Part shown: one piece after another, positions 37,621-48,500 of the stretch
Layout of the letters: every line of letters begins with the position of its first letter
Numbering within the stretch: the first letter of the stretch is position 1
Assembly: GCA_003508835.1 (NCBI GenBank)
Contig: PUFA01000003.1
Location: forward strand, 12,687,501 to 12,751,500
Direction of reading: 5' to 3'
DNA: 64,000 nucleotides
Source of the DNA: Eonycteris spelaea
Lineage: Eukaryota > Chordata > Mammalia > Chiroptera > Pteropodidae
Made by a program: the position numbers and the translations under genes
The notes under the pieces: model-generated
Told to the model about the DNA's origin: nothing
Databases searched by the model: none
The model's input: the letters and a program-made list of their open reading frames with translations, nothing else

Positions 37621-39010
37621 ATTTTAATAATATTTTTTATTTTTCAATTATAGTTGGCATACAATATTATATTAGTTTCAGGTGTACAACATAGTGATTA
37701 GACATCTATATAACTCACAAAGTGATCACTCCAACAAATCTAGTGACCTCTGACACCATACATAGTTATTACAATATTATTGGCTATATTCCTTATGCTA
37801 TACTTTCTATCTCCATGATTACCTTGTAACTACCAGTTTGTACTTCTTAGGCCCCTCCCTCATTTTCACCAACTCCCCCCAAACCACCATCTGGTAATCT
37901 TCAAAATGTTCTCTGTATCTCTGAGTTTGTTTCTCTTTTGTTTGTTTTCTCTTTAGATTTGACATATATGTGCAATTATATGTGGTATTTGTCTTCCTCT
38001 GTCTGACTTACTCCACTCAGCACACTACCCTCTAGGCCTATCCTGAAATATCTTTTCCCATCCCATTACTTTTAGTCTGTGTGTGTCTTTTAATCTGAAA
38101 TGAGTCTCTTGCAGGCAGCATATGTAAGGGTCTTGTTTTCTTATTCATTCAGCCACCTTATCTTTTGATTGGAGCATTTCATTCTTTTTCATTTGAAGTA
38201 TTTGTTGATGGATCTATAGTTCTTGTCATTCTTTATTTGGACTTTTGACATATATTTTTTTTCTTCTTCTTAAAGAAATCCCTCCAACATTTTCTGTAAT
38301 ACTGGCTTGGTGGTGATGAACTCCTTTAGCTTTTTCTTGTCTGGGAAGCTCTTTATCTGTCCTTAGATTCTAAATGATAGCTTTGCTGGGTAGAGTAATC
38401 TTGGTTGTGGGTCCTGGCTTGGTTTTTCATAACTTCGCACCTGTGTCTGCAGGCTGAGAGTGGGGAGGGCTCAACAAAGGAAGAGTGACTTCTGCCAGCA
38501 TCTAAGTCTGAGAGAATGTTGCCCCTTCAGCCCTTGCCCTGAAGCCCAACAACTCAGTGCCTTCCCGTGCCCCTGGTGCCCTCAAGCAGCTACCCCAGTA
38601 CTGGTGCTCACAGCGAGCAAGTCCATTGACGAGTAAGGCCAGGCGTGGGCCCTTTACTCCTCTTCTCGCAGACCTCTGTCTCACTTGGCTGCAACCTCCA
38701 CTGCTTTTCACAGCCAGAGGTTGTGGGGACTTCTGTTTCCGGCACTGGAACCCTGGTCTGGGGGGCCCATTGTGTGGCTGGGACGTGCTCTGCAGCCAAG
38801 ATAGCCCTCCTGATTCTCGATCACCACCCGTGGTATCAGGCCGTTTCACGTCTCTGCCCCTCTTACCATTTTGAGGTGACCTATTTTTAGGGTTTCTGTT
38901 CAGCCAGACCTCAGGCGACTCCATGTACTGGTTGCTCTGTAGTTTTGTTATAATTTTGAGGTGGTTGCTAGAGGAGGCATGCACTGTCTCTTATCTTCTA
39001 TGCCATCTTG
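37621..39010 (-). mobile_element. ORF2-less L1 derivative (HAL1-like), minus strand
   Basis: Read on the minus strand, the element begins CAAGATGGCATAG near 39,010 and has four blocks. (1) A GC-rich L1 5' UTR, 39,010-38,405. (2) The last part of ORF1, 38,400-38,271, with CAAAGCTATCATTTAGAAT, AGCTTCCCAGACAAG and the stop after GGATTTCTTTAA. (3) The start of ORF2, about 38,250-38,041, with ATGCTCCAATCAAAAGATAA and CTGCCTGCAAGAGACTC. (4) The L1 3' region from about 38,040 to 37,621, which starts at GGCCTAGAGGGTA, passes GTACACCTGAAACTAATATA and ends in an A-rich tail. Most of ORF1 and nearly all of ORF2, including endonuclease and reverse transcriptase, are absent. The element is non-autonomous and has no intact ORF. 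The same layout is found at 57,775-59,955. Confidence 0.8.
38405..39010 (-). promoter_or_regulatory. L1-type 5' UTR (relic internal promoter)
   Basis: This is the GC-richest patch of the region and the only one here with several CpGs. It shares the exact 14-mer GTTGAGCCCTCCCC (minus strand, 38,475-38,462) with the 5' UTR of the plus-strand element (58,149-58,162). The first bases CAAGATGGC are typical of mammalian L1 5' ends. Overlapping frames of 105 and 160 codons on opposite strands are side effects of the GC content. Present promoter activity is unlikely but untested. Confidence 0.65.
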
Positions 39011-39032
39011 AAAGGAGATAGCTCCTTGGAAT

Positions 39033-39180
39033 GTTTTTTATTTGTTTGTTTTTTTTTGTTTTGTTTTGTTTTGTTTTACAGAACAAAAGAAGAACTTTAT
39101 TAGAAGGGATAGTGCACTTCCAGACACGGAAGTAGGACTGAGTAAGAGAAGCATGGCTCAAAGGCCTGGAGTGGGTTTTT
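39033..39180 (-). mobile_element. Short retroposed 3' end with poly(A) tail
   Basis: On the minus strand an AATAAA signal (39,101-39,096) is followed 18 nt later by an A-rich tail of AAAAC units (39,077-39,033), the hallmark of a retroposed transcript 3' end or LTR-derived transcript. The body upstream of the signal is only about 80 bp and is not recognised. It abuts the 5' end of the L1 derivative at 39,010. Confidence 0.45.
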
Positions 39181-39669
39181 AACAATATTGTTCACTAGAC
39201 CAATCAATTCATTTTATCCCCCATGTCTCATCAGAGACAGTTTCAATTTATTCAAAAGTTGCTTGTTTAGAGTAAGCCATCATCCTATTGGAATCTGAAG
39301 TATGTCTCCCTTTGGGGACCATATGACCATTTAATTTAATTTTACTTAGAGGAAAAAATGCATCAAGTCTTGTTTTACTCCCCTGGGAGAATATATGCTT
39401 CACAGATTAAGAATTCCCACCAATGAAGCTTTAAGTCCTACATCTTGTCAGGTGTTTGTTAACATACATCCTCTCTCATTCTATTGACATGTGAAATCGA
39501 GTTTATATTTATCCTCCACCTAAACACTCCTCATTAAATATCAACAGCGCAGAGGAGGAGGTGAGAATCATTTTCTGTTCTTATTCCTAATGAGGCCACC
39601 TTAGAAAATGAGAAGTAAAAAAAGTCAGGCACATTAGTTCACATGCTAGTGATATGTGATCAACCTTGG

Positions 39670-39810
39670 GGTAGGATCAATGATTGATAAAACTATTTCA
39701 TGTACCTTCTATATACAGGGCTATGCACTAGATGCTGGGGAAGGGAGAAGGTAATGCAGAGAAATATTTTGGCATTCAAGATGACCAGTTTCTTTGGGAA
39801 GGTGACATAG
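39670..39810 (-). repeat. L2-like fragment
   Basis: ATGTACCTTCTATATACAGG, GCTATGCACTAGATGCTGGG, then GCATTCAAGATGACC fit the reverse complement of the L2 3' end. The 82-codon plus-strand frame across it is not a gene. Confidence 0.45.
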
Positions 39811-39949
39811 CCATTAAAAAAGGTAAGTATTCAAAACAAGAGAAATCAAAGTTTTATATGCAAAGAAATAACATTTTAATTATTTGTATACTGTATGACT
39901 ATGAAGATGATCCCACAGTGTGTCATTTTGGAAGTGAGAAAATGGTGCA

Positions 39950-40620
39950 GAAGGAGTGTAAGATTATACAACACCTATAGAAAGCGATAGAGCAATACCT
40001 GTCATAAATACAAATGCATTTACTCTTTGGCTCAGAAATTCTTTCTCAAGATATTTATCCAACAGATAGAAAGAAAGAACTATGTGTGAACAAGAAAATC
40101 CCATGCACTGTTTTTTTTCTTTATATTTGAAAAGATCAGAAACAATCTACATACCCATCAATTAGGGATTGCTTTAATATGTTACAGCATATCGTTGGAT
40201 GGATTTTTGTAGCTATTAAAAATAATGGGGCAGTTTTTTATGTGTGGATATGAAAGGATCTTCAATACATATTATTTTCTAAATAAAAATGCAAAGTACA
40301 GAATAAAGAGTGCAGTATGATATAGAGTGATTGCTCACAAAATATATCAAAGAATCATAAGTAAACATGGAAATAGGAACTAACTATAATATATATGTCA
40401 TATGTATACATAACATTTCTCTCTCACACACACACATATGCACACACGTATTATATAAATGTCTAGACCACTTATACATTTGACAACTATGTTTGCCTCT
40501 GGAGAGTGGAACAAAGAACAGAGGTCATGGGAGAAAGAGAAACTTAATTTTAACAGTAAATGCTTTGCATATTCACAATTTTGTTCTTATTAATTTTAAA
40601 TAAGAAATAATATATATTTA
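39950..40620 (+). mobile_element. Old L1 3' end fragment
   Basis: TTCTCAAGATATTTATCCAA, AACAATCTACATACCCATCA, GGATTGCTTTAATATGTTAC, GTAGCTATTAAAAATAATGG, GAAAGGATCTTCAATACATA, GTGCAGTATGATATAGAG and GTTTGCCTCTGGAGAGTGG follow the order of the 3' end of old L1 (L1M-type) elements. No coding capacity remains. Confidence 0.8.
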
Positions 40621-40645
40621 AAATTAATTCTTATTTAAAATTAAT
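40589..40645. repeat. Perfect 18-bp inverted repeat with nested direct repeat
   Basis: The left arm ATTAATTTTAAATAAGAA (40,589-40,606) and the right arm TTCTTATTTAAAATTAAT (40,628-40,645) are exact reverse complements separated by 21 bp. The right half also contains a direct repeat of TATTTAAAATTAATTC (40,615-40,630 and 40,632-40,647). It sits at the 3' end of the L1 fragment. Confidence 0.95.
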
Positions 40646-41303
40646 TCAAGACAGTGAATTAGTACTGTAAAATAGAATATGATAAAGCTGACTGGTTAAT
40701 TATGACAGACTCTCGGCTATTGGAGTTCAGCAAAGTGATATGCATCCCAAGGTGAGGCACCCAGAATTCACTGGGGGAAAAAGCCTGCTCTGTGGGGATG
40801 GAGTAGTGGTTGAGTGTGGTGTGAAAGTGACTGCATTTACCCCTATCTCCAGAAAAGCTTCTAGTTCCTACAAGTCCACTTTCTAACTGATAGTCACTCT
40901 CACAGCATTAACTCAAAAGGACCTATAGAAAAATAGGAGAAAGGGCATCTAATTACACTGTAGAATCATCTATGCTGAGAACCTTTTCTCATTCCATGTT
41001 ACTGTCATCTGTCCTGTAGAGATTGGGAGGAGTCAGGACCCAAGCTAAGTAATTAACCTTGCTCTAGATACTTCTGTCTCCTGATTTAGACTCAGAAGAA
41101 GCTTCTATCAGAAATGATAAAGATTTTAACTGTCCTAAATTATTCTCATTCTTTTCTCCTTCCCTTTAAAAACTTGCTTATTATCACTTTCTAGGTGGCA
41201 ATATTATTGAAGAATAAATCTTCGTAGATTCAATTGGTACTCTTAGAAAAAATGTGTATTGTTGTGTGAAAGACAAAATCTACCAAAGAAATAAGGAGAT
41301 GAT

Positions 41304-41309
41304 TTTATT
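41304..41309 (-). terminator. AATAAA polyadenylation signal candidate (minus strand)
   Basis: TTTATT on the plus strand is AATAAA on the minus strand, about 215 nt downstream of the stop codon of the candidate terminal exon at 41,521-41,702. AATAAA is frequent by chance in AT-rich DNA, so it only supports the exon if the exon is real. Confidence 0.2.
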
Positions 41310-41520
41310 CAGATTATTGAAAAGAGAGAATGTTTACTAACAATGAACATCTCAATGAAAAGAAAAGGGGCCCAGGGTCTTTTAGAAGCAGATAAAGGAG
41401 GTTTCATGAGTCTTAGGAAAGTATGCAGAAGAATGAAGATGTGTCATCATTACAACAAATATGCTAGTGCAGAGTTGTCTTTTTTGTGGTTAGCCAAACA
41501 CAAAAGGGTAAAGAGATTTC

Positions 41521-41702
41521 TTAAGTGTCACTGTTTTCTGGTAGCACAGGGCTCAGGTAAAGTTTGACAGTGTTATTCGCTTCCATCATCAAACAGAGTC
41601 CTTTCAACAATTCTTCCAGCTCCTCTGGTTTTATCTGTGACTTTTTCACCCTCGTTTCCTCAGTTGCCAACCTCAGTGCTTCATTGGTTTTCTCAGTATG
41701 GC
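41521..41702 (-). CDS. Candidate terminal coding exon, minus strand, unrecognised protein
   Basis: On the minus strand, following TGTGTAGGCAG at about 41,703, an open frame runs from 41,702 to a TAA at 41,523-41,521. It reads HTEKTNEALRLATEETRV and later KPEELEELLKG and SPVLPENSDT, rich in Glu, Lys and Leu like an amphipathic helix. Joined to the candidate exon at 41,941-41,983 the phase is correct (GAGCTGG plus GC gives Gly). Against it: the acceptor has a poor pyrimidine tract, the minus strand is purine-rich here so a helix-like frame can arise by chance, and I recognise no family. Confidence 0.27.
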
Positions 41703-41940
41703 CTGCCTACACAGATGAAGTGTTCTTGTCCTAATTCTTTTCTTTCTTCCTATCTATTTTATCTCAGTGATTCTTAGTTCTGATTGGTCGATATCTCTAC
41801 TAATATCCTCAACAACTATCCTTGTCACTAAGGAACAATTTTTAGGACTTAAGTAACTTATAATCTTTCACCTCGATGTTCTCTAATAACATATGTCACA
41901 AAGCCTTGCTTGGCCTTTCTCACAGTGAAAGAGAACTTAC

Positions 41941-41983
41941 CCAGCTCTCGAGAAATACTAGCTGGACCTCTTTGCCACAGGGT
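41941..41983 (-). CDS. Candidate 43-nt internal exon, minus strand, unrecognised protein
   Basis: On the minus strand the segment is bounded by an acceptor-like GTTATGATTCTTTCCAG and a strong donor GTAAGTTC. One frame reads TLWQRGPASISREL and joins the open frame of 41,702-41,521 in phase. A second frame (PCGKEVQLVFLESW) is also open but ends soon after the junction. The 238-bp intron to the next candidate exon is short but possible. The splice signals are visible; expression is not known. Confidence 0.28.
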
Positions 41984-43688
41984 CTGGAAAGAATCATAAC
42001 AAAACATCATTAGTTATGAAGGAAAATAGAGAGCTTAACTGTCCTCTAGTTTCACTAAAGACAGATCAGGAGGAAATGAACCAGGAGGGAAAAAGGAAAG
42101 ATTTAGGTGATTGAGACTGAGCAATAACTGTTGACAAGAGAGAGGTTATTATTAAGTATTAGGACAGGTTATCAAGGATGGTAATAAAAAAGTGAAGAAA
42201 TTTCCAGGCTGCAGGAATCTCTCACCTTAAACAAGCATAATATGTACTAATATTTCCTTAATGAAATCTATACGAAGGGAAACATTTGTTTTATAGAACC
42301 CTAATCATAATACAGCAGTATGTTGCTTCTCATATCTCAGTGACATAATCTGAACTTTTCAATTGCATCCAATGTCTCTAGCTTCTACTCTGAATTGCTT
42401 AGAAGCAGAAAGCATTAAATTATGAGTAAAACTCTAGCACTAGGTTTAAGATTGTAGTCCACTTTCTCTTCTTTTTTTTTTCTTTTAAAATGATTTTAGA
42501 ATATATTTAAATATTTTTACCTTGCTACAGGAGGGGTTCTTTTATTAAATAAATCTTTGCTATTATCACTGCTGCAATTATTGAGAAGAGCTGCTTTTTA
42601 TTTATATTTGATGAATTCAGTGCTAACACATGGGATCTATAAAATATTATGCTAACCTCTGAATGTGCCTCTGTGGCCACAAGGTCTTTTACATGCCCAA
42701 AACTGTGTGTTTCTAAACTTTCATATTCCTATGCAAATAAAATGCAGCTACGAGGATGCACACATCTACATCCACAGCTAATTACACTCCTAAGGACTCT
42801 TCATTGTCTTGTATTTACGCATAATTAAATCCCCTTGCACTTTATCTGCTCCTGTAATTTTTAACATTGAAATATATCGAGAAAAGAAAAACAGTAAGTG
42901 CTGACCCACCCCCACCACGCATAACCCCCAAACCAGATGGGTTTAAAGGAAAATCCTTCCTTTGTTCCAGTTGTGTCTATGCCAAGCGTTTTGCAGAGAA
43001 ACCCCTACAGTGTGTTCTCATTTGGGAAAAGAGAGTGTTACAGAGGGGCAATGGCACTTTCCACGCCTGTTCCTGAACCATTTTAAAGGGAGTAAAACAT
43101 GCAGGGAAATGTTCAATGGATTTTATAGCAAAGGATCATGGTGCGTTATCAGCTTCCTTGTGGGAAATGGTAATGTGTATTCATATAAACACAATGGGGT
43201 TGAACATCACCTCATATCCATTTGGATGCCTCTCAGTACCCAAGCAACTCACACACAAATGTCTATTTGCTCCCCTACATAGCTCTCAGAAACCAAGGCT
43301 CCCCAACCCTCACAGGCCCTGCTGCTACCCAGCACCTCAACAGCAATTGCATTTTTATTTTAAAAGCACACCCTCACTCTTACTATCACCAGAAATTTGC
43401 TCAATTTTTGTTCCTGTCCAGAATATTGGCCTTCTTCAATTTTTTTAACTCAACAAAAACATAAAAGCTACAGTCATTTTCTTATTTTGTTTTAATCAAA
43501 ATTTCAGGAAAGCAAAGCAAATAGAAAATAAAAACAAAAAATCAAAGCAAACCAAAGAACAGCAACGAAGAATCAAGCACTGTGGCACAAGTACTAGGGT
43601 CAAGGAGAGTAAAAATAGATTCAGATGCCAGCTAGGATCCTATTTAACAATGCAATAGTTTTATGAAGATTAAAAATAAGACCCTTAC
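41984..43688. other. Non-coding DNA with possible conserved element
   Basis: No repeat was recognised. Overlapping plus-strand frames of 69 to 110 codons at 42,867-43,464 lie in three different frames and are not convincing. The stretch 42,540-42,860 carries an octamer-like ATGCAAAT and two TAATTA-type words. Confidence 0.4.
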
Positions 43689-43734
43689 TTGCTAAATATC
43701 TTAGTAATTTCAGATACCTGTGCTGAATATTCAA
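43689..43734 (-). CDS. Weak candidate 46-nt exon, minus strand
   Basis: On the minus strand it is bounded by an acceptor-like CCTTTATATACCCACAG and a donor GTAAGGGT. Two frames are open; one reads EYSAQVSEITKIFS. Neither joins the TLWQ frame of the 41,941-41,983 candidate directly, so either another exon lies between or this is a chance pseudo-exon. Confidence 0.15.
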
Positions 43735-44279
43735 CTGTGGGTATATAAAGGCCCCTGGGTGTGGTGGATCAATTTTCAGACCATGATCCAATTATCAGGA
43801 GGCTAGTCCTAGTTTCCCCCCTACCCAGTTAATCTGAACAACAAATAATAATTGAGTGTAGAGACAAATCATCACACACTTTTCCTAAACTAAACGTCTT
43901 TGTTTATGAGTATAGCTATATCTGGCTGAACATCCACCAGGAATTTTGAAGAAAATCATATGAAGTCAAATCAACTTCAGAATATATTTCTCTATACACA
44001 TGTTAAGCTACACTCTAAAGTCGAATCTTACAAGTGGAAGAGATTTGGGATATCGATATTCTGACTCTCACAGCATCCAGGCTGATGTTGTAATTAATCA
44101 AGGAAGAAGACATTTTGTAAGATGGGCTTGAGCCTGGAGTAAATACCCAAATTCCTGTAACAGCTGGTTTCTCTATCATACCTCATGGATCTGACTGCCT
44201 TGGTTGATCACTGTTTTATGTTTTTAATTTTGGATCATTATGTATATCTAAGATCATGAAAGCAGGTACTGTCAGTGTC

Positions 44280-44600
44280 TTCTATGTTAATTAATGAATT
44301 CATTAATCAATCAGTTATTGAGTAATTATAATTTTCTCTAGCATTGACTATATGAAGATGAAAATGTTGCCGCTCTCACCTTTAAAGAGCTCAGATATCA
44401 TTAAAAGAGAGAAGAATATATATAAATTGTTTGATTATGGCTGATAGCTGTTTTAATAGACCTTCATAAAATACACAGTGATAGCCTAAAGGAAGAGATA
44501 AACACTTTCCAGGGCAGAGGATAAAGAGAGGATTCAGGATGAATCCATAACCAGATGAGCAATTAAGATAGGCGTTGGAACATACAAGTCTGAGATGCTG
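44280..44600 (-). repeat. L2-like fragment
   Basis: ATTCATTAATCAATCAGTTA, TTGAGTAATTATAATTTTC and CTCTCACCTTTAAAGAGCTC, then GATAGCCTAAAGGAAGAG correspond to the reverse complement of the L2 3' end and the sequence upstream of it. Confidence 0.5.
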
Positions 44601-44986
44601 AAGAAGAGAAGGAGAATGCATGTGCACAAAGAAAGAAGCAAGAAACCTCTTGGCATCTTCGGATAACCATAAACAATTCTTTTTGGAAGGCAAATATAGA
44701 GGGAGGAAAGTGGGAAATAAACTGTGTAGATTGAGATTACTGAATAGCAGAGAAAAGTTTAGATTTTAATTTGATGAGAAGAAACCACTGGATAAATACA
44801 TTTCACTCTCTTTTCCAAGAAGAGTGTTTCCTAGGGTGTATCTCTCTCTACCCAGGTCATTCCTGGGAAGAAATGGAATTCTCAGAGTCCAAGTCATGGC
44901 CTCATCACCCCTGATCTTCTCATTTGCTTTATAAATGTGAAATCAAGTTAATTTTACATCAAAGACATTTATGCAGGGGGAAAAAA

Positions 44987-45006
44987 ACACACACACACAC
45001 TCACAC
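44987..45006. repeat. Short (AC)n microsatellite
   Basis: A pure ACACACACACAC run is interrupted once by CTC. Confidence 0.85.
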
Positions 45007-45845
45007 AACCAAGACAATTTGAAAATTATATGAGAAGGGAAGAATAATTTCCCTTGGTACTAGGGTAATGAGACTGGTGATAAGAAGCAGTTGTATGAGC
45101 ACAAGTTTCAGATTTAAGGGACTTCCCTAACCAGTTGACGGTCTCTATTGTTGGCACCAAGGGATGTCTTTTTAATTGCACAACTGAAGCAGTAACTTGC
45201 ACATAGCTCAGCTCTACTTATACACTCAGAAATAGTCAGATTATTGGGTATCAGGTTGATAGTCAAATATAATCCCATTTCCCTAACCCACTAATCTTCT
45301 TGAATTAAAAAATAAAGGACACTAAAATATCATATAAAAGTTTTAAATTTTTTTTCCAAAATGAAATGAAGGCTAGAGACCAAGGAGGTAATTGAATATG
45401 AAAGTCTGCTTTAATTCTGAAAATTTTGGCCTAAGTCACAGAGCAAGCAATGAAGCAGTGGCTAATTCAAGGTCGAGAGTCTATTAGCAGACCACTTTAT
45501 TAAGTTAGGAGCCCAAAGGGTTTGGCCCATTGCACAAAAGAGAGTTAAAAAAAACTTGCCTGTCTTGACCTTGGCACTGGACAGTTGGAAAAATAAAGAA
45601 AATATCCCTCGAGAATTTATAATCACAAGCCAGCCTTCATATAGTTTTGTGATCTTATTTTACTTTTCTAATGTGGTTGGAAAAACCTCAAGAATTTAAT
45701 TTTAAATGTTCCTGAGCTGGAGGAATCCTCCCCACCCTCACTAACATACACCAGCCTTCAGTGATTATAAGCAATTGTGATTCATCTGTGGCAGAATGCT
45801 ACCTTTACTAAGGACTCAAGAATTACCAAAAATAATGTTCAAAGG
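45007..45845. other. Unique AT-rich DNA
   Basis: Nothing recognised as a gene, RNA or repeat family. Confidence 0.45.
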
Positions 45846-45868
45846 AAAGTAAGCAGCTCATATTAAAA

Positions 45869-45969
45869 ATGTATGTATGTGTGTATATGTATGTGTGTGT
45901 GTATATAAATTTTGTATATATAAATGTATATGTACATATATGTGTGTATGTATATACATGTTATATGTA

Positions 45970-46049
<80 letters not shown>

Positions 46050-46055
46050 ATATAT
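45869..46055. repeat. Compound (TG)n(TA)n microsatellite
   Basis: Interrupted TATG and TGTGTATA units from 45,869 lead to a pure (TG) run of about 13 units (45,969-45,994) and then an almost pure (TA) run to 46,055 broken once by TATTATA. Tyr/Ile-rich and His/Thr-rich frames on the two strands are its translations. Confidence 0.95.
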
Positions 46056-46319
46056 CAAAGCACTGTGAGTTAAAAACAGAAAAATAAGAAATAGAATCAG
46101 ATTCATAGACTTCAGATACAAAAGACTTCAGACACAAAACATAAAACAATTGTGTTTAATATATAAACTAAAGAAGATATTTAAAAATAAGAGCAAAAAC
46201 AAGAGATTATACCTTATTAACTAGATTTGGAGCAAATAGAACTTAGAAAAATAAAATATTTGAAAATAAAAACTCAATAGATACATCAATATAACATTGG
46301 ACTCTACTAAACAGAATTT

Positions 46320-46640
46320 GGGAAACATGGAAAATAAGTAACTTTTTTTAATCTGTAATACAGTTCATAGATAGATGGATAGTAAATATAAGAGAGTCAG
46401 AGTCATGGGGGATAGACTGGAGAAAGTCTTGCATGAATGCAATCAAGAGTTTCAACAAGAAACAACAGAATAAGAAAGAGATTAAGTTAGAAGAAAGAAT
46501 GGCTGAAAATATACCAGATTTGTTGAAATACAGAAATCCTTAGATTAAGGAAGCCAAATGAATCCCAAGCAATATTAATGTTCAAATGTCTTCTGGGGTT
46601 CAGATAAATATCTTTACATTCAGACATTTTAAATGGCAAT
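46320..46640 (+). mobile_element. L1/HAL1 ORF1-region relic
   Basis: AAGAATGGCTGAAAATATAC, CAGATTTGTTGAAATACAG, AAATCCTTAGATTAAGGAAG and CCAAATGAATCCCAAGCA follow the central ORF1 order of old L1/HAL1 elements ('gaaaattttccaaatttgatgaaagacatgaatctacagattcaagaagctcaatgaaccccaagc'). It is much more diverged than the two L1 derivatives elsewhere in the window. Confidence 0.5.
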
Positions 46641-48325
46641 ATCAAGCACTCAGATTTCCAAAATAGCTAGCTTTTTATACATAAAGTCTATCTTTGCATT
46701 TAATTTGTTTTCCCAATGGTACTAGAGAGATTCCTGAAATTACTAAAAAACAGTGCTTAAATTTTCAGAGTCCAGAAGGCCATAAGTTGGATAACAAAGG
46801 TCAGAGATCCATGAGATCCTTAAAATATCTCAAATAAGACAATGGAAATATTTGAACAAATTTTCTCTCATTCTTTAGTAGAGCACATTTTCAGATGCCA
46901 GTGGTCTGCTTATTCTTTCCTTTCTACTTTGCTTTGCTGGTCAAAATGGAAGTGACAAGATGTTGTCCTAAGCAGTTTTACAGAATTGATCAGGCAAGAC
47001 TAATATAGACCTTGGTTCCTCATCATTCATTAGTACGTTAAATCGGAGCAAGAAAGGAGCAAAGGTTGGTGTACAGATTTGCTGGGTTCAAAGTAAGCAA
47101 GGACTTGATGATATAAGGCTGGAGGAACTGTTCTTTCTGCAGAGGCTAAATCAATCTTCAAAAGCAAAATCTGGTATGGATAATCTATTTCTTACTCAAG
47201 AAAATCTTGGTGAAGACACAATGCAATACACATATGACAGAAAGAATAATTGATTGGAATTTTTTGATGGATGATTTTCATGAAATAATTTATGTGTGGT
47301 GTGTGGTGTGGTGTGTGTGTGTGTGTATTTTGTGATGTCCAAGTATAAAATAAAGTAAAATCTATACCCCAATTATTCAACTTCACTCAGAGCCTTTCCC
47401 TACATAACATGCCTGGTTTCCAGCAGAATATAAGTTGAACAAACCTCGATGTGTTCATATGTATTCATCTTCCCTTATGCTCTTATCTTCAGCCTCCCAT
47501 CACCAAACCCATCACACTCTTCTTGGCTTTTCTAGCCCACACCGATTTATTGTCCTGAACTTCTACAGTATACATTTCTCATGTTGTTCATTATATACCT
47601 TATTTTTATGCCTTATTTATTCTGAGTACATTTCATACGTGAAATGTTTTGAGTTCATCGAGGCCAACAACCATGACTACTCCTTTAGACATCCTTTAAT
47701 ACCTAGGAAAGAGCTGTACTTCCAGAAGTACTCCATGCATGCCTCGGATTGTACTGCAATGATTTGTTGCATGTTGTATTTTATTTGTAGAATGAATGTA
47801 TGAAATAAATAACAAATCTAGTTTTATAAATACGTCATATCCCCTCAACCAAAAGTTACTACCGCTAAATGGTCACAGATTCAGTGTTTTTCTTAGGAGA
47901 ATCATGCCTTTCCATGTAAAAAGTCATTATTAGAAAAATAGTCTCTGCCATCGAGTAATAGACAGTTTAATTAAGCAATGTCACAGTAACATACATGTAG
48001 AACATAAGGTCAGTCTACTTCAGAATCAATAGATAATTCAAAAGGAGTACTTTAAAATTAAAATGGGTTTAAAAAGTTTTTTTTTTAAGTTTCACACTTG
48101 ACAAATATGAACTAACGTTACCCAATGTTGCCCATAATTAAAGTAAATGAGAGAGCAAAAGCAATTATTTGGTTCATCAAATGATTGATTATACCAGTTT
48201 GAAGTCACCAAGTACAGGATTAAATTTTCTCTGAAATTATCAGAGTTGTATAATGAGGGAGTGGGGGAGTTTGGGGCATATAAATCGAATGATCTTTCCA
48301 ATGTAATAAATATGTATTAAAACTT
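46641..48325. other. Unique DNA with a short GT repeat
   Basis: No gene was recognised. A GT-rich microsatellite lies at 47,296-47,328 (GTGTGGTGTGG then pure GT). The 122-codon plus-strand frame at 47,435-47,803 has no homology I can name and no coding neighbours. Confidence 0.45.
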
Positions 48326-48329
48326 AAGT

Positions 48330-48500
48330 TTAATCAATTACTAGCTACTTGATTTAAGTTGCTTAATTTGAGTTTCAGTTTCCTCATCTCTAAAATGGGA
48401 ATAGCAATAACTACCTTGCAAAATTATTTTGGAGATTAAATAACCTAATGAAAATAAAGGCCGCATCACTATCTGTAGCTTGATAGACACTTAATAAACT
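48330..48500 (+). repeat. MIR SINE fragment
   Basis: TTGAGTTTCAGTTTCCTCAT, CTCTAAAATGGGAATAGCAA, TAACTACCTTGCAAAATTAT, TTTGGAGATTAAATAACC and GATAGACACTTAATAAA match MIR from the core to the 3' end. Confidence 0.8.

Noticed and set aside
38502..38984. 160-codon minus-strand frame, with a 105-codon frame on the other strand
   Set aside because: It lies inside the GC-rich 5' UTR of the L1 derivative, where stops are rare on both strands.
45869..46149. Tyr/Ile-rich and His/Thr-rich frames on both strands
   Set aside because: They are translations of the TG/TA microsatellite.
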